Below, piece by piece: positions 21,248-33,369 of a DNA stretch of 64,000 nt. The notes beneath the pieces are model-generated. The model did no database searches. It saw nothing but the letters and a program-made list of their open reading frames with translations, and was not told where the DNA came from. Origin of the DNA: Tenodera sinensis (Eukaryota; Arthropoda; Insecta; Mantodea; Mantidae); the NCBI GenBank assembly GCA_030765045.1, contig CM060963.1:113603735-113667734 (forward strand), written 5' to 3'. Position numbers and translations under genes: made by a program. The number at the start of each line of letters is the position of its first letter. Position 1 is the stretch's first letter.

Positions 21248-22190
21248 GTGAAAGCCACATACATGAGTATGAGTCCTAAAGATAAACATTCCGGAGTTAG
21301 AACTGTCCCCCAATCGGATCTCCGGGTGGGGACATCTTTAGCCAAATTTCATCACAACAATTCCAATACTTTAAGAATTCTACAATGGAATGCAGGAGGC
21401 ATGTCCCAGCCTAAAAAACAAGAGCTAATGAAAATATTAAAAGACCAAGATATACATGTCTTCACAGTACAAGAAGCCAATATATCAGAAGAACAGGAAA
21501 TATACTTTGAAATGGATCAGTACACTACACATATACTTCCAAAAGCTCGTCAAAAAGCAAGTGGTATTCTTACAGGAATTAAAAGAAATATGAAAGCTAC
21601 TATTCATATCCAAAAAACAATGGAAGAACAAGATAAATCAGAAATAGTTAAAATTGAAGCATGGAAAAGTAACTGCCACTATAGAATTTACAGTATCTAC
21701 AATCCTCCAGACAATACACTAGATCTAAATTCTATTCCCATAGAACCCAAAAGTATTTTAATAGATGATTTTAATGTACACTCCCCTAGGTGGGGCTACA
21801 GAGATATAAATTCTGCAGGAAGAGTCATAGAAGACCTATTAAACTCATCAACAATGGAATTATTATTTAATCCAAATGATCCACCCACTTACCTTCATTA
21901 TAATGGTTCGGGTACAAATCCTGATCTTCTGATGGAGTCATCTGACATAATTGACAATACAAAAAGAGAAATAATAGAAGACCCAGGTTCAGGCCACAGA
22001 ATCACCATAAACTCCATAAGAGGTCTAATAAATAAAAGTAACAAACCAAAAATTAAAACTTCTTGGAATTTTAAAAAAGCAGATTGGTCCAGTTTCCAAA
22101 ATGAGATAGATGGGAAGTGTAGTATACTGTTAGAATCAGAGTTCAAGTTAACAGATGAAATGAATAAAAAAATTTGTGAAATATTATGTT
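21248..22190 (+). pseudogene. LINE endonuclease domain (AP-endonuclease type), copy A
   Basis: The frame encodes an exonuclease-endonuclease-phosphatase fold that nicks target DNA for target-primed reverse transcription. 'LRILQWNAGGM' (about residue 40) gives the catalytic Asn strand; 'FTVQEANI' has Gln-Glu with the metal-binding Glu; 'YSIYNPP' follows; 'ILIDDFNVHSPRWG' is the GDxN-like motif with the usual Gly replaced by Asp. After about residue 315 the frame runs into the (TTG)n tail of the nested LINE, so the poly-Cys end is not native. Confidence 0.8.
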
Positions 22191-23825
22191 GTTGTTGTTG
22201 TTGTCGTCGTCGTTGTTGTTGTTGTTGTTAGCTAATGCTGGATTTCTGACAATGAAGGCATTAATCCTCTTGCTCTCCAATATTTTTCACTGATGGATGG
22301 GGCATTAGAAGTGGCCGGGCATATTTGAAGGTGGTCTCGATCCATTTCCTCTTGTAGATCACATAGAGGACAGAGTGGTGAAGAATATATCCCAATTCTG
22401 TTTAAATGTTTTGCCAGACAATCATGTCCTGTAATCAACCTGAAGGTTGCAACTGCCATTTTTCGAGGATACTCAGGTATTACTGTTTGAATGTTTGGTA
22501 GTTCCCTTCTTTTATTTTTTGATTTTTCATAGTAATATTTTTCAATAATTTTTTTGAATTCAGAGTTGACTAATCTTTTAGCTGCATAAAATGTAGATTA
22601 ACTATTGATTTCTGCACATTGCTGGTACCCTTTTTTTTGCAAGAAGATCAGCTTTCTCATTACCACTCAGTCCACAGTGAGCTGGTATCCATTGGAAGAC
22701 TAGGTGTTTTTGAAGTGCTGTTAGATGGGTAAGGATTTTCCAATTTTCTATAATTGTTTGGTTTTTTGGTGACAACTTGGAAGTAATTGCTATAATTGCT
22801 GCCCTGGAATCTGAGAGAATAACTGCTTGCTGAAAATGTGAAATTCTGTACAAAAGATTTTGTAGGGCCATTTGAATTGCTTCAATTTCTCCATCAAAGT
22901 TAGTAGTTCCATAACTTAAAGATTTGTAATAGAAAAAGAGGTGACATGTGACTCTAGCACCTGCTCCATCTTGGTTTGATATTAATGATCCATCAGTATA
23001 AATATGGAGCCATTCGTGTTCTTGAAATCTAGTATGGATTGTCTCTAATGCCAATAATTTTAGAACACTAGTTGGAGTATCACTTTTCTTAACTTCTTCT
23101 GTCAGGTGTAAATTTTGGGTAGTAGGTGTAGTAGAAAACCAGTAAAATTGAAGTATTTAAGTTGGTCATTTGTTATATTTGCTTCCTGTATGAAAAATAT
23201 ATCGATATAATAGTCAGATACAATTTTATTTGTGTGAGACCACCCACATTCCATTGTAGAAGTCTGATGTTAGATCTTCTATTAATATAATGTTTTGGTT
23301 CTCGAGAAGTAGTCCCCGCCCGGAGATCCGAATGGGGGACTATTTTAACTCCGGAACATTTTACCCCTCGAGTCATATTGCATAAATATTGAGGAGACTT
23401 AGCAATAAATGTAACCACTTTTTAGAGAGCACTATATTTTTATTTTTGGCGGTCACATCGCTCTCTCACAACCCCCAGAATGTCTGGAGGACCACACCTG
23501 TCGTTGGTTTATGGGTCTCACTAACCTGACCAGGAGAATTATCAAAATAAATTCACCGACCATATCCTCTGATTACCAATCAGAGGACGTATACATGCCA
23601 TGACAGGTCAGCATGTTATAGGTTAAGGTTTTATAGAGAAATTAGAGAAATGGAGAGGTTGGAAAAATAAAGACTCCCTAGCCCTCAGGAACCCTAATAG
23701 CATTGGGGCCGGAAGTGAACAAGAGTTGACCAAGGTAAGGTCAGATAGAAAAGTTACAGTGAGGAGCAAAACACCAGTAAATGGAAGTAATGTTCTCCTC
23801 AGCTTGGGTACCTTGTGGTCGCTAC
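22190..23825 (-). mobile_element. Nested I-type LINE (copy B), internally deleted
   Basis: On the minus strand the element runs from a 5' untranslated region (23825 to about 23400) into the first endonuclease residues ('IRLLQWNVGGL', about 23260). It then jumps to RNase H at about 23100: 'IYTDGSL', 'DGEIEAIQMAL', 'LSDSRAAI', 'WIPAHCGLSGNEKADLLAKK'. The C-terminal Cys/His tail (22459-22232) follows, and then a (GTT)n end at 22230-22190. Most of the endonuclease and all of RT are missing. It is inserted in copy A. Compared with the 58.7-61.6 kb copy, about 40-50 bp of copy A are absent at the join, so insertion was accompanied by a target deletion or was later trimmed. Confidence 0.8.
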
Positions 23826-24395
23826 TTTTGATCTCCATCTTTATCTAAGTTAAAACACGAAAGAAATATAGCAAGAGTCAAAGCCGAAAGAACCAGGTGT
23901 CCAGAAGATGTAGAAAACTGGAGAAGAAAATCAGCCATTTTTAAGAAAGAATTAATTACAGCAAAGAGGGCCAGTTTCACAAATTTTGTAGAACATATGA
24001 ACTATAGAAAAGATGGAAATAAAATATACAAATTCCTTAATAAAACAAAATTATCAAAAAATACAACTGAACCATTAAAACATAATAACAAAAGCTTAAC
24101 TACAGATAGGGAAATAGCAGAATCCCTTAATAAGTTTTATGTTCAGTCACAAAGAATACCCCAAGCATATAAAAAACAAGATAAAGCTATTCAAAATACT
24201 ATCAGAGAAACTAATAAGCCAAACGATATACGAAATGATATTTTTATTCAGGATTTTAATGAAACAGAACTGGATTTAGCAATAGAACAATTACAGAACA
24301 AAAAATCTCCAGGACCTGACAAGATCCACCCAGAGTTTATTAAACACCTTGGCAGGAAAGGAAAAGAAATCCTACTTAAACTGTATAACATGTTT
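23826..24395 (+). pseudogene. LINE reverse transcriptase, N-terminal part (copy A)
   Basis: The frame continues copy A after the nested LINE: a basic linker ('KHERNIARVKAERTRCPED'), then the RT start ('LAIEQLQNKKSPGPDKIHPEF', the LINE RT-0/1 motif). It is broken at 24395 by the family-S SINE inside the 'LLKLYN-TCWR' region, which is intact in the copy at 60.9 kb. Confidence 0.8.
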
Positions 24396-24616
24396 GAGAG
24401 GTAGAACTGGAACTTAAAAACTCAATGCCACAACTGGGATTTGAACCACAGACCTTCGGCTTACCGGGCAGACGCTCTAACCACTGAGCTATTGTGACAA
24501 ACTGCCAGAATGGCATTAAATTCTCAAACCAGTTCTACCTCTCAAACTTTGCCCACACACGGACGGCTTGTGTGTTTAAAAACACCAACAGTAAGTTTGT
24601 TGGCATAAATAAATAA
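24396..24616 (+). repeat. Family-S SINE inserted in the LINE
   Basis: The insert begins GAGAGGTAGAACTGG and ends in an 'ataaataaataa' tail. The flanks 'tgtataaca(ca)tgtt' (before 24396 and from 24617) are a target duplication. The uninterrupted sequence is visible in the minus copy near 60930. The tRNA-like body, with B-box complement 'ggatttgaacc' (24435-24446), is on the minus strand, opposite to the A-rich tail. The body is bounded by the inverted pair GAGAGGTAGAACTGG and CCAGTTCTACCTCTC. Confidence 0.85.
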
Positions 24617-25730
24617 TGTATAACACATGTTGGAGAATGACTGTACCTTCCGAGTGGAAAAAAGCCATTATCATCCCAATTTTAAAGAAAACCCAACCCT
24701 CAAACAATATTAATAGTTTCAGGCCAATATCTTTGACCAGTGTTATTGCAAAAGTGATGGAAATAGTGGTGGCATCTAGACTTAACTGGTTCCTAGTATA
24801 TTACAACTTAATTCATAATTCACAGACCGGCTTCAGATAGTCATAGTACAAGTGAAAATGTACTCCTACTAAGCCAAGACATCAAGGAAGCTTTCAATAG
24901 AAGGGAGGATACCTTAGCAGTGTTCATTGATTTTAAATCAGCATATGACTCAGTCTGGAGAAACAAATTAATTGAGAAGTTGCAATCAATAGGTGTGAAA
25001 AGTAATATGCTTAAATGGATAACTCAGTTTATTTCACAAAGATTTTGTGCCACAAAATATAATACATACATTTCCAAATATAAACAAACACACCGAGGAC
25101 TTCCACAAGGTGCTGTTCTGAGCACAACACTCTTTAACATATATATAAATGATCTTCCATCAATAATAAAAACTTTAGAAACAAAAATTGCTTTATTTGC
25201 TGACGATGTAGTCATTTGGACTTCAGGCTCTCCAAAAAAACCTGAATTAATTAAAGATAGAATAGAAACAGCCCTAAACAAAGTACATGAATGGAGCTCC
25301 AAAAACCTCATGACTATCAATGTGGAAAAAACAAATTATGAATTATTTACACTAAATTACAAACCAGTTAATATTAATATAAATTATAATGGTAAACCAC
25401 TCAGAGCAGTTGATGATGCCAAATACTTAGGCATCACTTTCGACACAAAGCTAAGTTGGAAAAAACATATAATAAACATCTCAGAAAAGGTTGAAAAGAA
25501 ACTGCAAATCCTGAAAAGGTTAGCTGGTGCTAAATGGGGCTGCTCAAGGAGAGTCCTTAACACAACATACAAAATGTATGTTAAACCAAACCTCTTGTAC
25601 TGTTCTGAAGCTTTAATAACAGCAGCAAATGCTAACATCAATAAACTTGAACAAATACAAAATCAGGCTCTTCGCCTAATCACTGGAGCAGCTAATCCAC
25701 ACCTATTGATGCCATGCTTGCCTTAACACG
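24617..25730 (+). pseudogene. LINE reverse transcriptase, catalytic part (copy A)
   Basis: The frames encode RT motifs in order: 'WKKAIIIPILKK', 'FRPISLTSVIAKVME', 'FIDFKSAYDSVW' (first catalytic Asp), 'GLPQGAVLS', and 'ALFADDVVIW' (the FADD catalytic pair). 'KYLGITFD' follows, then the thumb ('KPNLLYCSEAL', 'LRLITGA'). A frameshift lies near 24838 and another near 25700. Domain content equals that of the less damaged copy at 59095-61327. Confidence 0.85.
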
Positions 25731-25869
25731 GACCCCATTAATAACAACAAAAATAGAAGAACAAGCATTGCTCCAACACGAGAAAATGTTACGACTGCCA
25801 AACTCTAAATGGACAGAAGAGAACCTCCCCCCTTGAATCCTTAAAACTCATAGTAGTTTCCTAGAAACT

Positions 25870-26818
25870 ACTTGAACATTCCTAACACCAGAGAAAATCC
25901 GCTTATAAGAGAAAATCCATTGGAATTATTGCAACCTACCTTCAGTTTGGAATTAATAGAGGAAATAAGTAAATCAGACACACCAAAAGAAATACAAAAA
26001 CTTCTAGCTCTGGAAACAATCAATACTAGGTATACCACAGAAGAATGGCTGCACATATATACTGATGGATCCTCCAGGGTAAACCTTACTGGAGCTGGCG
26101 TTGTCGTTCACATTTTTCCTTTTATCATTCTGTTGGCAGAGACACAACAAATTATGATGGAGAAATAGAGGCCATACACATTGCTCTCCGACAATTATTA
26201 AATCTTCCCTTAAATAGATTTAACAAGGCAGTAATTCTTTCAGATTCTAAAGCTGCAATTCAGGGAATATGTTCAAATACTACAAAGAAGTCAACAAAAA
26301 TTAGAGAATGCTACAAAATGTTAACACAACTCCAAAAAGTTAATAAGACTGTTCATCTGCAATGGATTCCAGCACACTGTGGAGTCATGGGGAATGAAGC
26401 TGCAGACTCACTTGCAAAGAAAGGCACAACAATAAAACAAAAGTCTAAATTCAATTTCTCATATTCCTCAATAAAATGCTTAATCATTAAAAAATTTTCT
26501 CATTTATACCTACAGGAAATAGAAACAATTACCAAAGATAAAAAATGGATTACACTACTTTCCAACCCAGATATAATCCCCCTGAGACCAAGGAAAACAG
26601 CGGTTGCAGCCTTCCGACTACTGAAAAATCACGACTGCTTAGCAAGTCATCTCTACAGAATAGGTATCTCAGCTTCACCAATATGTGTCCTGTGTAACGA
26701 TCCAGCAGAAATGAACGAATACCACTTGAAGACCTGTGAAGCATTAAGATCAGAAGAAACTACAGTTCAAAAGTATTGGATAGCACGAATGCTATCATTG
26801 CCAGATGCAAGGCACTAG
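25870..26818 (+). pseudogene. LINE RNase H and C-terminal Cys/His tail (copy A)
   Basis: The RNase H block contains 'HIYTDGSS' (first Asp), then after a frameshift 'EIEAIHIAL' (Glu) and 'ILSDSKAAI' (Asp), and 'WIPAHCGVMGNEAADSLAKKG' (His and Asp). The tail contains 'FRLLKNHDCLASHL' and a CxxC...HLxxC motif and ends at TAG 26816-26818. RNase H would remove RNA from the cDNA hybrid. Confidence 0.85.
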
Positions 26819-27589
26819 AAAACAGCACTTTTGTGGGTTTAAAAATTAATATCAGTTTCTTTATTCTGGTGTGGTAGGAAGAGCTAAAAAGGAAGTTTAC
26901 ATTTCGTACCATTAATCTATACATATGCTTTTGTTGTCTATGGTGAAAATGCTTTGCTTCTTTTTGTTTGTTCATCCAAGGACATTAAGATATTATTTCC
27001 AAATAGAAAATGCCATCATTTTAAACTTAAGAAACCTTCCTAAAGAAAACCACTGCCATTTCTACAAAGTCTCTCAAAGTTTACAAGATATAGGTCATAA
27101 CTAGAGCAACGGTTCTCAATCAGTCGTACACATTTATTGACCTCTCGGGGGTATGCAGCAGCTCAGTAAAAAATTAAAAATGTATTTGGCAGCACCCCTC
27201 TACAGTCACTTGGACTTGTGTCTGCTGTGTTTACATAATTCTCCGATTGGAGCACTGCCATCCGATGACTTTGACTTTGAACTCAGTAGAAACTAAACAG
27301 TGTAGCATTGTCTGGTGGCCCAGCTTGCTCACCACTGTTGTTGTATTAACCTTGCAGTCACACAACCATGCTCAAACAATTTAGGACTGTTTAATGTTTA
27401 TGAATCAAAGTTTTTGAAGGTGTGAAGATTGTTGTATGAATATCAAAGTGAACACTAACTATGGATAAGTGACTCAAAACAAAAAGACTGTATGAAGATC
27501 TTAATCAACATTCCGGGCCATCAATGTCACAAAACAGAGTAGGCATATGTCTAAATGTCCTGATTATGTGCAAACCAAATATAAAAAGA

Positions 27590-29363
27590 AAACATCTGAA
27601 AAACTGACACAGGTTACAAATGAGAAAAGGAAGTATGATGAGTCATACCTAAAATTTGGTTTACTTGCACCAGAAGTTCAATCCTATTCCACAATGTGTA
27701 GTTTGCTCTGAAATCTGGTGCTGTTTTTATAATGTGTTGCTTTGTATGCGCTGAGCTATGAGATTCTTTTTCTACCCCAGGTCGTGGTACTAGATGGACT
27801 GAACAAACACTCGATGTTACGTCACTATGATATATTACTTTAACACTTTTTCTCATCTTTACACTTTCGTTGCACCAATTTATATTATATAGATAGTCTT
27901 TCCAGTTTTTTTTAACAACTTTAGAACAAAAGCTTCATGAAAGTTTAGTCAATTTTCTACTCACATCCAAGAGCACTATACAACATGTCTTCTCATATCA
28001 AGCACACAGACGCTATTCACAAATTCTACCGCCACATCACATGATGCTACCTTCTTTTTGTGTACATCCACGTATGCGTTCATCAAATAGTTCCCGTATT
28101 GTTAGGGATGCGATCTTTAGCTATTCTCCCTTCGCTTTCAATATTGAACACATATAATTCTTTCATTTATACATATACATTAAATTTAAATATGGAAATA
28201 TTTATGACGTCTTTAAACAAACTTAATTTTTTGTAACAATGAACAATAGCAACACGTTTTCATCACTCAACCAACTCGTACCAACACCAAAAACAAATTA
28301 CACTCTTAACAAATATTCACATAAATGATTTTCTTTTGGGGTCTTACAATATCCTGTCTCAAATCTTATCAAACAGTTCAATGAAACCATCTCTTTTGAA
28401 ATGTTATTTTGAAACCAAACATGAACATTTAATAAAGAAAGATTTACAGAACTTCAAACGTCTCTTGGAAGACCTCAATGGTAGGAAAACTGCTATCAAA
28501 CAATTTTTTGGTACAAAACAAAATGAAAAAGCTCTGAAAACTTCTTATAAAGTTAGCCATCTGATCCCCAAGCCTGGGAAAACTATACTATTGGTGAAAA
28601 CCTTATCCTTCCTGCTGCAGTAGAAATAGTCTCTTGAATGTTTGGAGAAAAAGGGGCAAACAAAATATTCCACTATCATACAACATTTCAAGAAGAATCA
28701 GTGACATGGTAAGTGACACAAAAGAACAACTCATTCAAGCAACTCAAGATAGTCTGTGCTTAGGAATACAGCTTGACGAAATGGCAGTTGTTGCTGGCTT
28801 AGCCCAACTGCCTGTGGAATGTGAGATGAAATACTTGGAGATCCTCCATTTTGTGAACCACTAAATACTTCTACAAAAGGAAAAGACATTTTCAAACTTA
28901 GATTATTTTGAGAGGTAGAACTGGAACTTAAAAATTGCCACAACTGGGATTTGAACCACAGACCTTCCGCTTACCAGGCAGCTGCTCTAACCATTGAGCT
29001 ATTGTGACAAACTGCCAGAATGGCATTAAATTCTCAAACCAGTTCGTATTTCTCCTGGTAAACCACACGGCTTGTGTGTTTAAAAAAAAACATCAACAGC
29101 AAGTTTGTTGGCATAAATAAATAATAATTCGATTATTTTTCTTATTTTTAGTTTCTTTCTTTTTTTTAAAAACTAGCTTGAGTGGAAAAACTGTGTCAGT
29201 GCATATTGACGGTGCCAAGGGCCTGAGTGGTCACATCACTGGGCTGGTAGGCCATATAAAAAATGTCTCACCTGAGTATAACTTCACTCACAACGTTCCT
29301 CTCTGCAAGGCTTTGGTGCTTAAGCACTTTCCTGATGAAGTAAAAGGAGTTTATTACTTATGA
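27590..29363 (+). pseudogene. hAT/ZBED-like transposase relic
   Basis: Scattered plus-strand segments match the order of ZBED5/SCAND3-like proteins: 'KRKYDESYLKFG' (about 27625), 'LSNSSMKPSLLKCYFETKHEH' (about 28365, second half of a BED zinc finger), 'PAAVEIV' (about 28610), and 'SVHIDGAKGLSGHITGLVGHIK' (about 29200, the DGA catalytic-Asp region). An unexplained stretch of about 640 bp (27710-28345) separates the first two blocks. A family-S SINE (28910-29130) separates the third from the last. Several stops and shifts make it non-functional. Confidence 0.7.
28910..29130 (+). repeat. Family-S SINE inserted in the hAT transposase
   Basis: Same 5' end (GAGAGGTAGAACTGGAACTT) and same 'ataaataaataataa' tail as the copy at 24396. 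The target duplication 'gattatttt' is at 28901-28909 and 29131-29139. The tRNA-like body is again antisense to the tail. Confidence 0.85.
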
Positions 29364-29436
29364 AGAGATATGCAATATTTTTATTTTTTAAAAGGGGTGC
29401 TCTGTTTGAAAAAGATTGAGGACCCCCAAACCAGAG

Positions 29437-29998
29437 TATTACCATTGGGTCTGAGGGATCCATTAAAACATCTCATCTTCTATTCTCGGTTTCAGAGATC
29501 TACCATAGCACTATTGGCCATAGTTGCTCACTAAGTTCCACGTGTTTTGTCAAGACCAAAGGTCACATTACCATATAAGCCCCCCTTAAGAAAGGGAAAT
29601 TAAGCTTAAGTAGTATGGAAAAATAGTAGGGAAAGATTACTTGGGGTAATTGCATCCATAAGTGAAACTAATATAGTTTTTTTTATACAACTGTGCAAAT
29701 AGTTTCTTTTATGTTGGAACAAGAAAGAACATGCTTTTTACATAAATGTCAGCAAGAATAACAACTATTAAGTGGCAATATTTATCCATGTATCATATAT
29801 GTGACTACATATATGGTGTCACACATGTTTTTTATTTGATTTTCTTTAAATGACTAAGATCTTAGTTTAATGGAGGAGAATTCATATAACTGAAATGACT
29901 TGTTCAGATCAACTAGGTGAAGTCCTTTACTTTAGTCATTGACATTCTTTACTATTACAGAACTTAAACAGAAATTTATGTGGTTTTTAATGTTGCAG
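29437..29998. other. Host intron sequence
   Basis: AT-rich, no gene seen. It ends with a pyrimidine-containing tract and 'tgttgcag', the acceptor of the transmembrane exon. Confidence 0.45.
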
Positions 29999-30047
29999 AT
30001 TGTGCTTATTGTTGCAGTCATAGCATTTATTTTTATGATTATACTAG
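29999..30047 (+). CDS. Host gene, exon b (transmembrane helix)
   Basis: Bounded by 'tgttgcag' and 'gtaagc', both strong splice signals. Its 49 nt read IVLIVAVIAFIFMIIL plus one base, a purely hydrophobic run of membrane-spanning type. Together with 'KLLK' before it and 'WITSNSEE' after it, it predicts one transmembrane segment. The start phase (0) matches the end of the exon at 16534-16580, and the end phase (1) matches the next exon. Protein family unknown; type II topology is inferred from the basic residues on the N-terminal side. Confidence 0.65.
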
Positions 30048-30249
30048 GTAAGCTATGAAAATGTCTTTTGTTGTTAATTCAGAATTTTTAGGCAATCTAA
30101 AACAATAAAACTATATGTACTTTCATTATTTGTATTTGATCTTCTAAATCTGATTACATTTAATATCATTCCAAAAAGTAGATTATATTTGGTTTATAGT
30201 TAGTAAAACACACATAAAACTATAGATATATGGCATATTTATTTTTCAG

Positions 30250-30318
30250 TTTGGATTACTTCTAATTCTGAGGAAATAGAAAAAGATGAGAAGATAAAGT
30301 CTGAAGAGGAATTGACAG
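30250..30318 (+). CDS. Host gene, exon c (acidic juxtamembrane segment)
   Basis: 'atttttcag' precedes and 'gtaaaa' follows. Its 69 nt start and end in phase 1 and read WITSNSEEIEKDEKIKSEEE then LT, a Glu/Lys-rich linker directly after the membrane helix. The intron before it is only 202 bp. The frame is open and joins cleanly on both sides, which is hard to explain by chance together with the other exons. Confidence 0.65.
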
Positions 30319-30324
30319 GTAAAA

Positions 30325-30540
30325 GAAAGCCTCTGTGGTCTGGAGCTTAGTATACTAAGTCTCTAAATCCAGAGATTATGGGTTTGATAGCTGGAGGGGG
30401 CATTAAAAGTAGCACAACATTCACAAACTAAGTGAACATCATTGCTAGTGAGCAGTTGTTCCAAAGTAAAACTGGCAATATTACCTTGGATGTTAGAGGT
30501 GCCATATAAATGAAATGAGAAAGGTAGGCATGTTTGAAAA
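30325..30540 (+). repeat. Probable tRNA-derived SINE, third family
   Basis: A tRNA-like head with a 'gggtttgatagctgg' B-box-like block is followed by a body of about 140 bp. It starts just after the exon c donor. Only one copy is visible here, so the call is tentative. Confidence 0.4.
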
Positions 30541-30599
30541 GAGAAGCAAGAAAGCTGCTACCTTAAATGCAATTTAAGTATTATTGCACCGGTATTAAC

Positions 30600-30965
30600 T
30601 ATAGCCGCCATCAGGAACGAAGGCAGTTGTGCAGTAGACAAATATCCACTGACATCACATTCATCTGTTTTCTAGCCAACCAGATGTTTCAGAGCACGTG
30701 TGTGAGAGTATTTGTACAGTTTTGCAATAAAATTAAGTAATTCCGAGCAATTAGTCCACTCCCTTGTGTGATAGTAAGCTACTAACAGTTCTGAAGGTGG
30801 CAGAAGCAAAAGAACGTGTTGTTCACAGTCAAGCCAGGGAAATGGTGTATAATGTGTAAAAATACTTCCTGAGAAAGATGGGAAACAGTTGCAACACAGC
30901 ACTTCCCCTTTCTCCCCTACATGCATGTTATCTATCGCTTATTGCCATCGTTCCTGACGACTACT
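30600..30965. mobile_element. Candidate MITE with ~22-bp inverted ends
   Basis: 'gccatcaggaacgaaggca' at the left and 'tgccatcgttcctgacgac' at the right are inverted, and the similarity extends weakly inward. About 365 bp, with no coding potential. Confidence 0.55.
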
Positions 30966-31538
30966 CTAGCTAGTTTCCATTCAGTTTGCAAATGAATATT
31001 TAGACATAGCAAGGTAAAGTGCTGTCATATTATATTTTGGAGGAGTATTCTGTTGACTAAATTAAGAAAAATACAGGTAAATGAACCTCATATCTGGACA
31101 TTTGTAAGATATAAAAACTGTTGTAACTTCAAAGACTGAATTACATTTAGTTTTTTTAATAGAAGATTAGAAATCATGTATTTCACTAAAATTTAGCTGC
31201 AGATTTTTAATAATGCACAATTAGAAGAATATTTTTATTTTATGAAGTAGTAACAATGCAAATTCTTGTAAAAGCACTTATTCATATGTAATTTGATTCA
31301 AACACATCAAAATCTATATTCTCTCTGAAAGCAAATCATTCTGAAATCTATTAAATTCACTTAAAATAGAAACTAAGTGAGAGATGTCATCCTACAGAAG
31401 ACTTGAAAGTACATCTTTAACTTTTTGAAGCATTCTACAAACTCACTATTTACTTGAAAAATGTGGTTTTTCTAATAGGCCATGAACTTGGTTGTGCAGT
31501 ATATACTCTGTGTCCCTCCCTAAAATAATAAGATGCTG
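30966..31538. other. Host intron, no feature recognised
   Basis: AT-rich, no coding signal. Confidence 0.4.
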
Positions 31539-31539
31539 T

Positions 31540-31705
31540 TTGTTAATGACACTGCTGGTGTGCCAAAATTTTGTTCTGCAGGAGTTCTTTTACATACCAG
31601 TAAAGCTATTGACATGGGGTTGTCACTTTTAAGCACACTTAAAAACCATGGCTGGGCTGGGCTTGAACCCATGGTCCTGGGATCACTAGGCATATTGCTC
31701 CCTGC
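31540..31705 (-). repeat. tRNA-derived SINE, family T (minus copy)
   Basis: Reverse complement of the body and head of the SINE at 19645-19865. The B-box-like 'gggcttgaaccc' on the plus strand reads 'gggttcaagccc' on the minus strand, a good Pol III B box. Confidence 0.7.
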
Positions 31706-32454
31706 AATCACAGAAAACCAATAGGAGCATATAGCATTAGGCAGTTGTCTATATTGACAAAATGTGAATGAGACTAGAAATACACACACTCCAGATTCAG
31801 GCATCTACATCTTTTGTGTGGTGGACAGCTAATGATTTAAACTTAATGTATATTCATGAATTATAAAGAAAAAAAGAGTCAAAGCACATTCAATTCTTAA
31901 CAATTTGGAGACCAATCAAAATAGCATCAGAAATAAAAAACTGGAAGCAAAATGATATAGAAGCAAACTCATGTTGTACTTATGTCCAAGGGCTACTGCA
32001 TTAAGCTTGGAAAGCTAGACTCAGACTGAAACGTTCAATTAATTATCATTGATTGACCTAATGGTTGGTTACATAATGAGGCTCAGAACTTATAGTACTG
32101 TTTGGGTCCAAGCTCTGTATGGTTTGAAGGAATGCAACCAAGTTTACGTTAAGTAAGAATGGCATCAGAGAGGGGAGCGGAGTGCAGGAGGCCAGACGGA
32201 CAGTGGCATTTCCATGTTTTCTGTGAATGCATAAAACTGAAGAGTGCAAGAGTGCAAGTAAATGCCAAACCACATTAACTGGCACTACCACCATTTAAGG
32301 ATAACCTTTTAAGTATAGTGTGCATTTAATTTAACTTAATTCAAAATGCTTCTTAATATGGGCAAAAATTAAAACGAAACATACAGACCTTGATAGCCAT
32401 TGTTATCCACTTACGCATCACAGTGGCTGTACTAATTCTTCCTCATCACCATCA
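31706..32454. other. Host intron, no feature recognised
   Basis: Short frames without signatures. Confidence 0.4.
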
Positions 32455-33320
32455 CTAAAAATCTGATGTGTTGCACTCACATGACTTTCTCTACTCTTGT
32501 ACTAACCATTCTTACAAACTCTTATTCCTATATCTTCTTCGTGTTAGTTAAGATAAACATTTGTACAACTTACCTTATTGCTTATTTCCTTGTAGGTGTA
32601 AGAATACAGTAGGCTTTGTGCGACTGTCAAATCTTTTAAAGCTTTGAGATTCTGTTGTCTTTGCACACTTAACATATAAAAAAATGAACAACGATGATCC
32701 ATTTCATGAAAGTTATGTTTTCTGAAACTCACACACATAACAAGGAATATCTCCAAAATGGTTCACCCTACAAGAAAATTTATTTGGACATAAATTGTGT
32801 ATTTTAGCAAGATCTACATGTTTTGTACAGTATTATTTGGTCTATCTCTAACAGTTTACCAGTTATGCAAAAGGCGTCCAGAGTAAATACGACTACAGGA
32901 GCTATAGCCAGAAAATTCAAGATATACATTTCATTTGCCATAAAAATATCTCAAACATGTGACATTTTAATAAAAATCATTAGAGCCATTTTCAAGAAAA
33001 TCAAAATTTTTGAAAAATTTTCCATGTAAAGGGTAGTTTAGGGTGGGGCTATTTTCTTCAAAACCTTCATGTCACATCCCTGAAAGACATTAAACTTAAA
33101 TACCAACTTTGGTTTTTAACTGACTTTTCATTTTTGAGTTATGCTGTCCACAGACTGACAGACACACAGACTGACAGACACACAGACTGACACATACACA
33201 CACACACAAGCACGCACGTGCTTTTTATTGGATTCAGAGGGTCTCAAAACATATTTCGGTGAAATCTTGACTTCAAATTTTTGGGTGGAATACAATACTT
33301 CTCCTACTTACCAGTAGTGA
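32455..33320 (-). repeat. Dispersed repeat X, copy 2
   Basis: Reverse complement of 54840-55790, including an internal CA/GT-rich microsatellite (33150-33215) at the same place. The far part also matches 1436-1830. Non-coding. Confidence 0.8.
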
Positions 33321-33369
33321 AAGGAAAAATATGTTCATTGTTGTCACTGTCACTGTCACTATCACTGGT

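Larger units (their letters stand above)
21045..26825 (+). mobile_element. I-superfamily LINE, near full length, with nested insertions (copy A)
   Basis: Order on the plus strand: 5' untranslated region, endonuclease, reverse transcriptase, RNase H, and a C-terminal Cys/His motif. Gene order and the RNase H place it in the I superfamily (I, Nimb and relatives). A second LINE is nested at about 22190-23825 and a SINE at 24396-24616. The minus-strand copy at 58690-61620 is nearly identical over the shared coding part. Stops and frameshifts make copy A inactive. Confidence 0.85.
27107..29428 (+). mobile_element. hAT transposon, ZBED/SCAND3-like, decayed
   Basis: The left end CAACGGTTCTCAA is a classic hAT terminus. 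The right end (TTGAGGACC...) is a diverged complement. The 8-bp flanks AACTAGAG (27099-27106) and AACCAGAG (29429-29436) differ at one position, as expected for an old hAT target duplication. It lies in the long intron before the transmembrane exon. Confidence 0.75.

Noticed and set aside
24420..24500. tRNA-like cloverleaf candidates in family-S elements
   Set aside because: Repeated with target duplications and long non-tRNA bodies; these are SINE heads, not tRNA genes.
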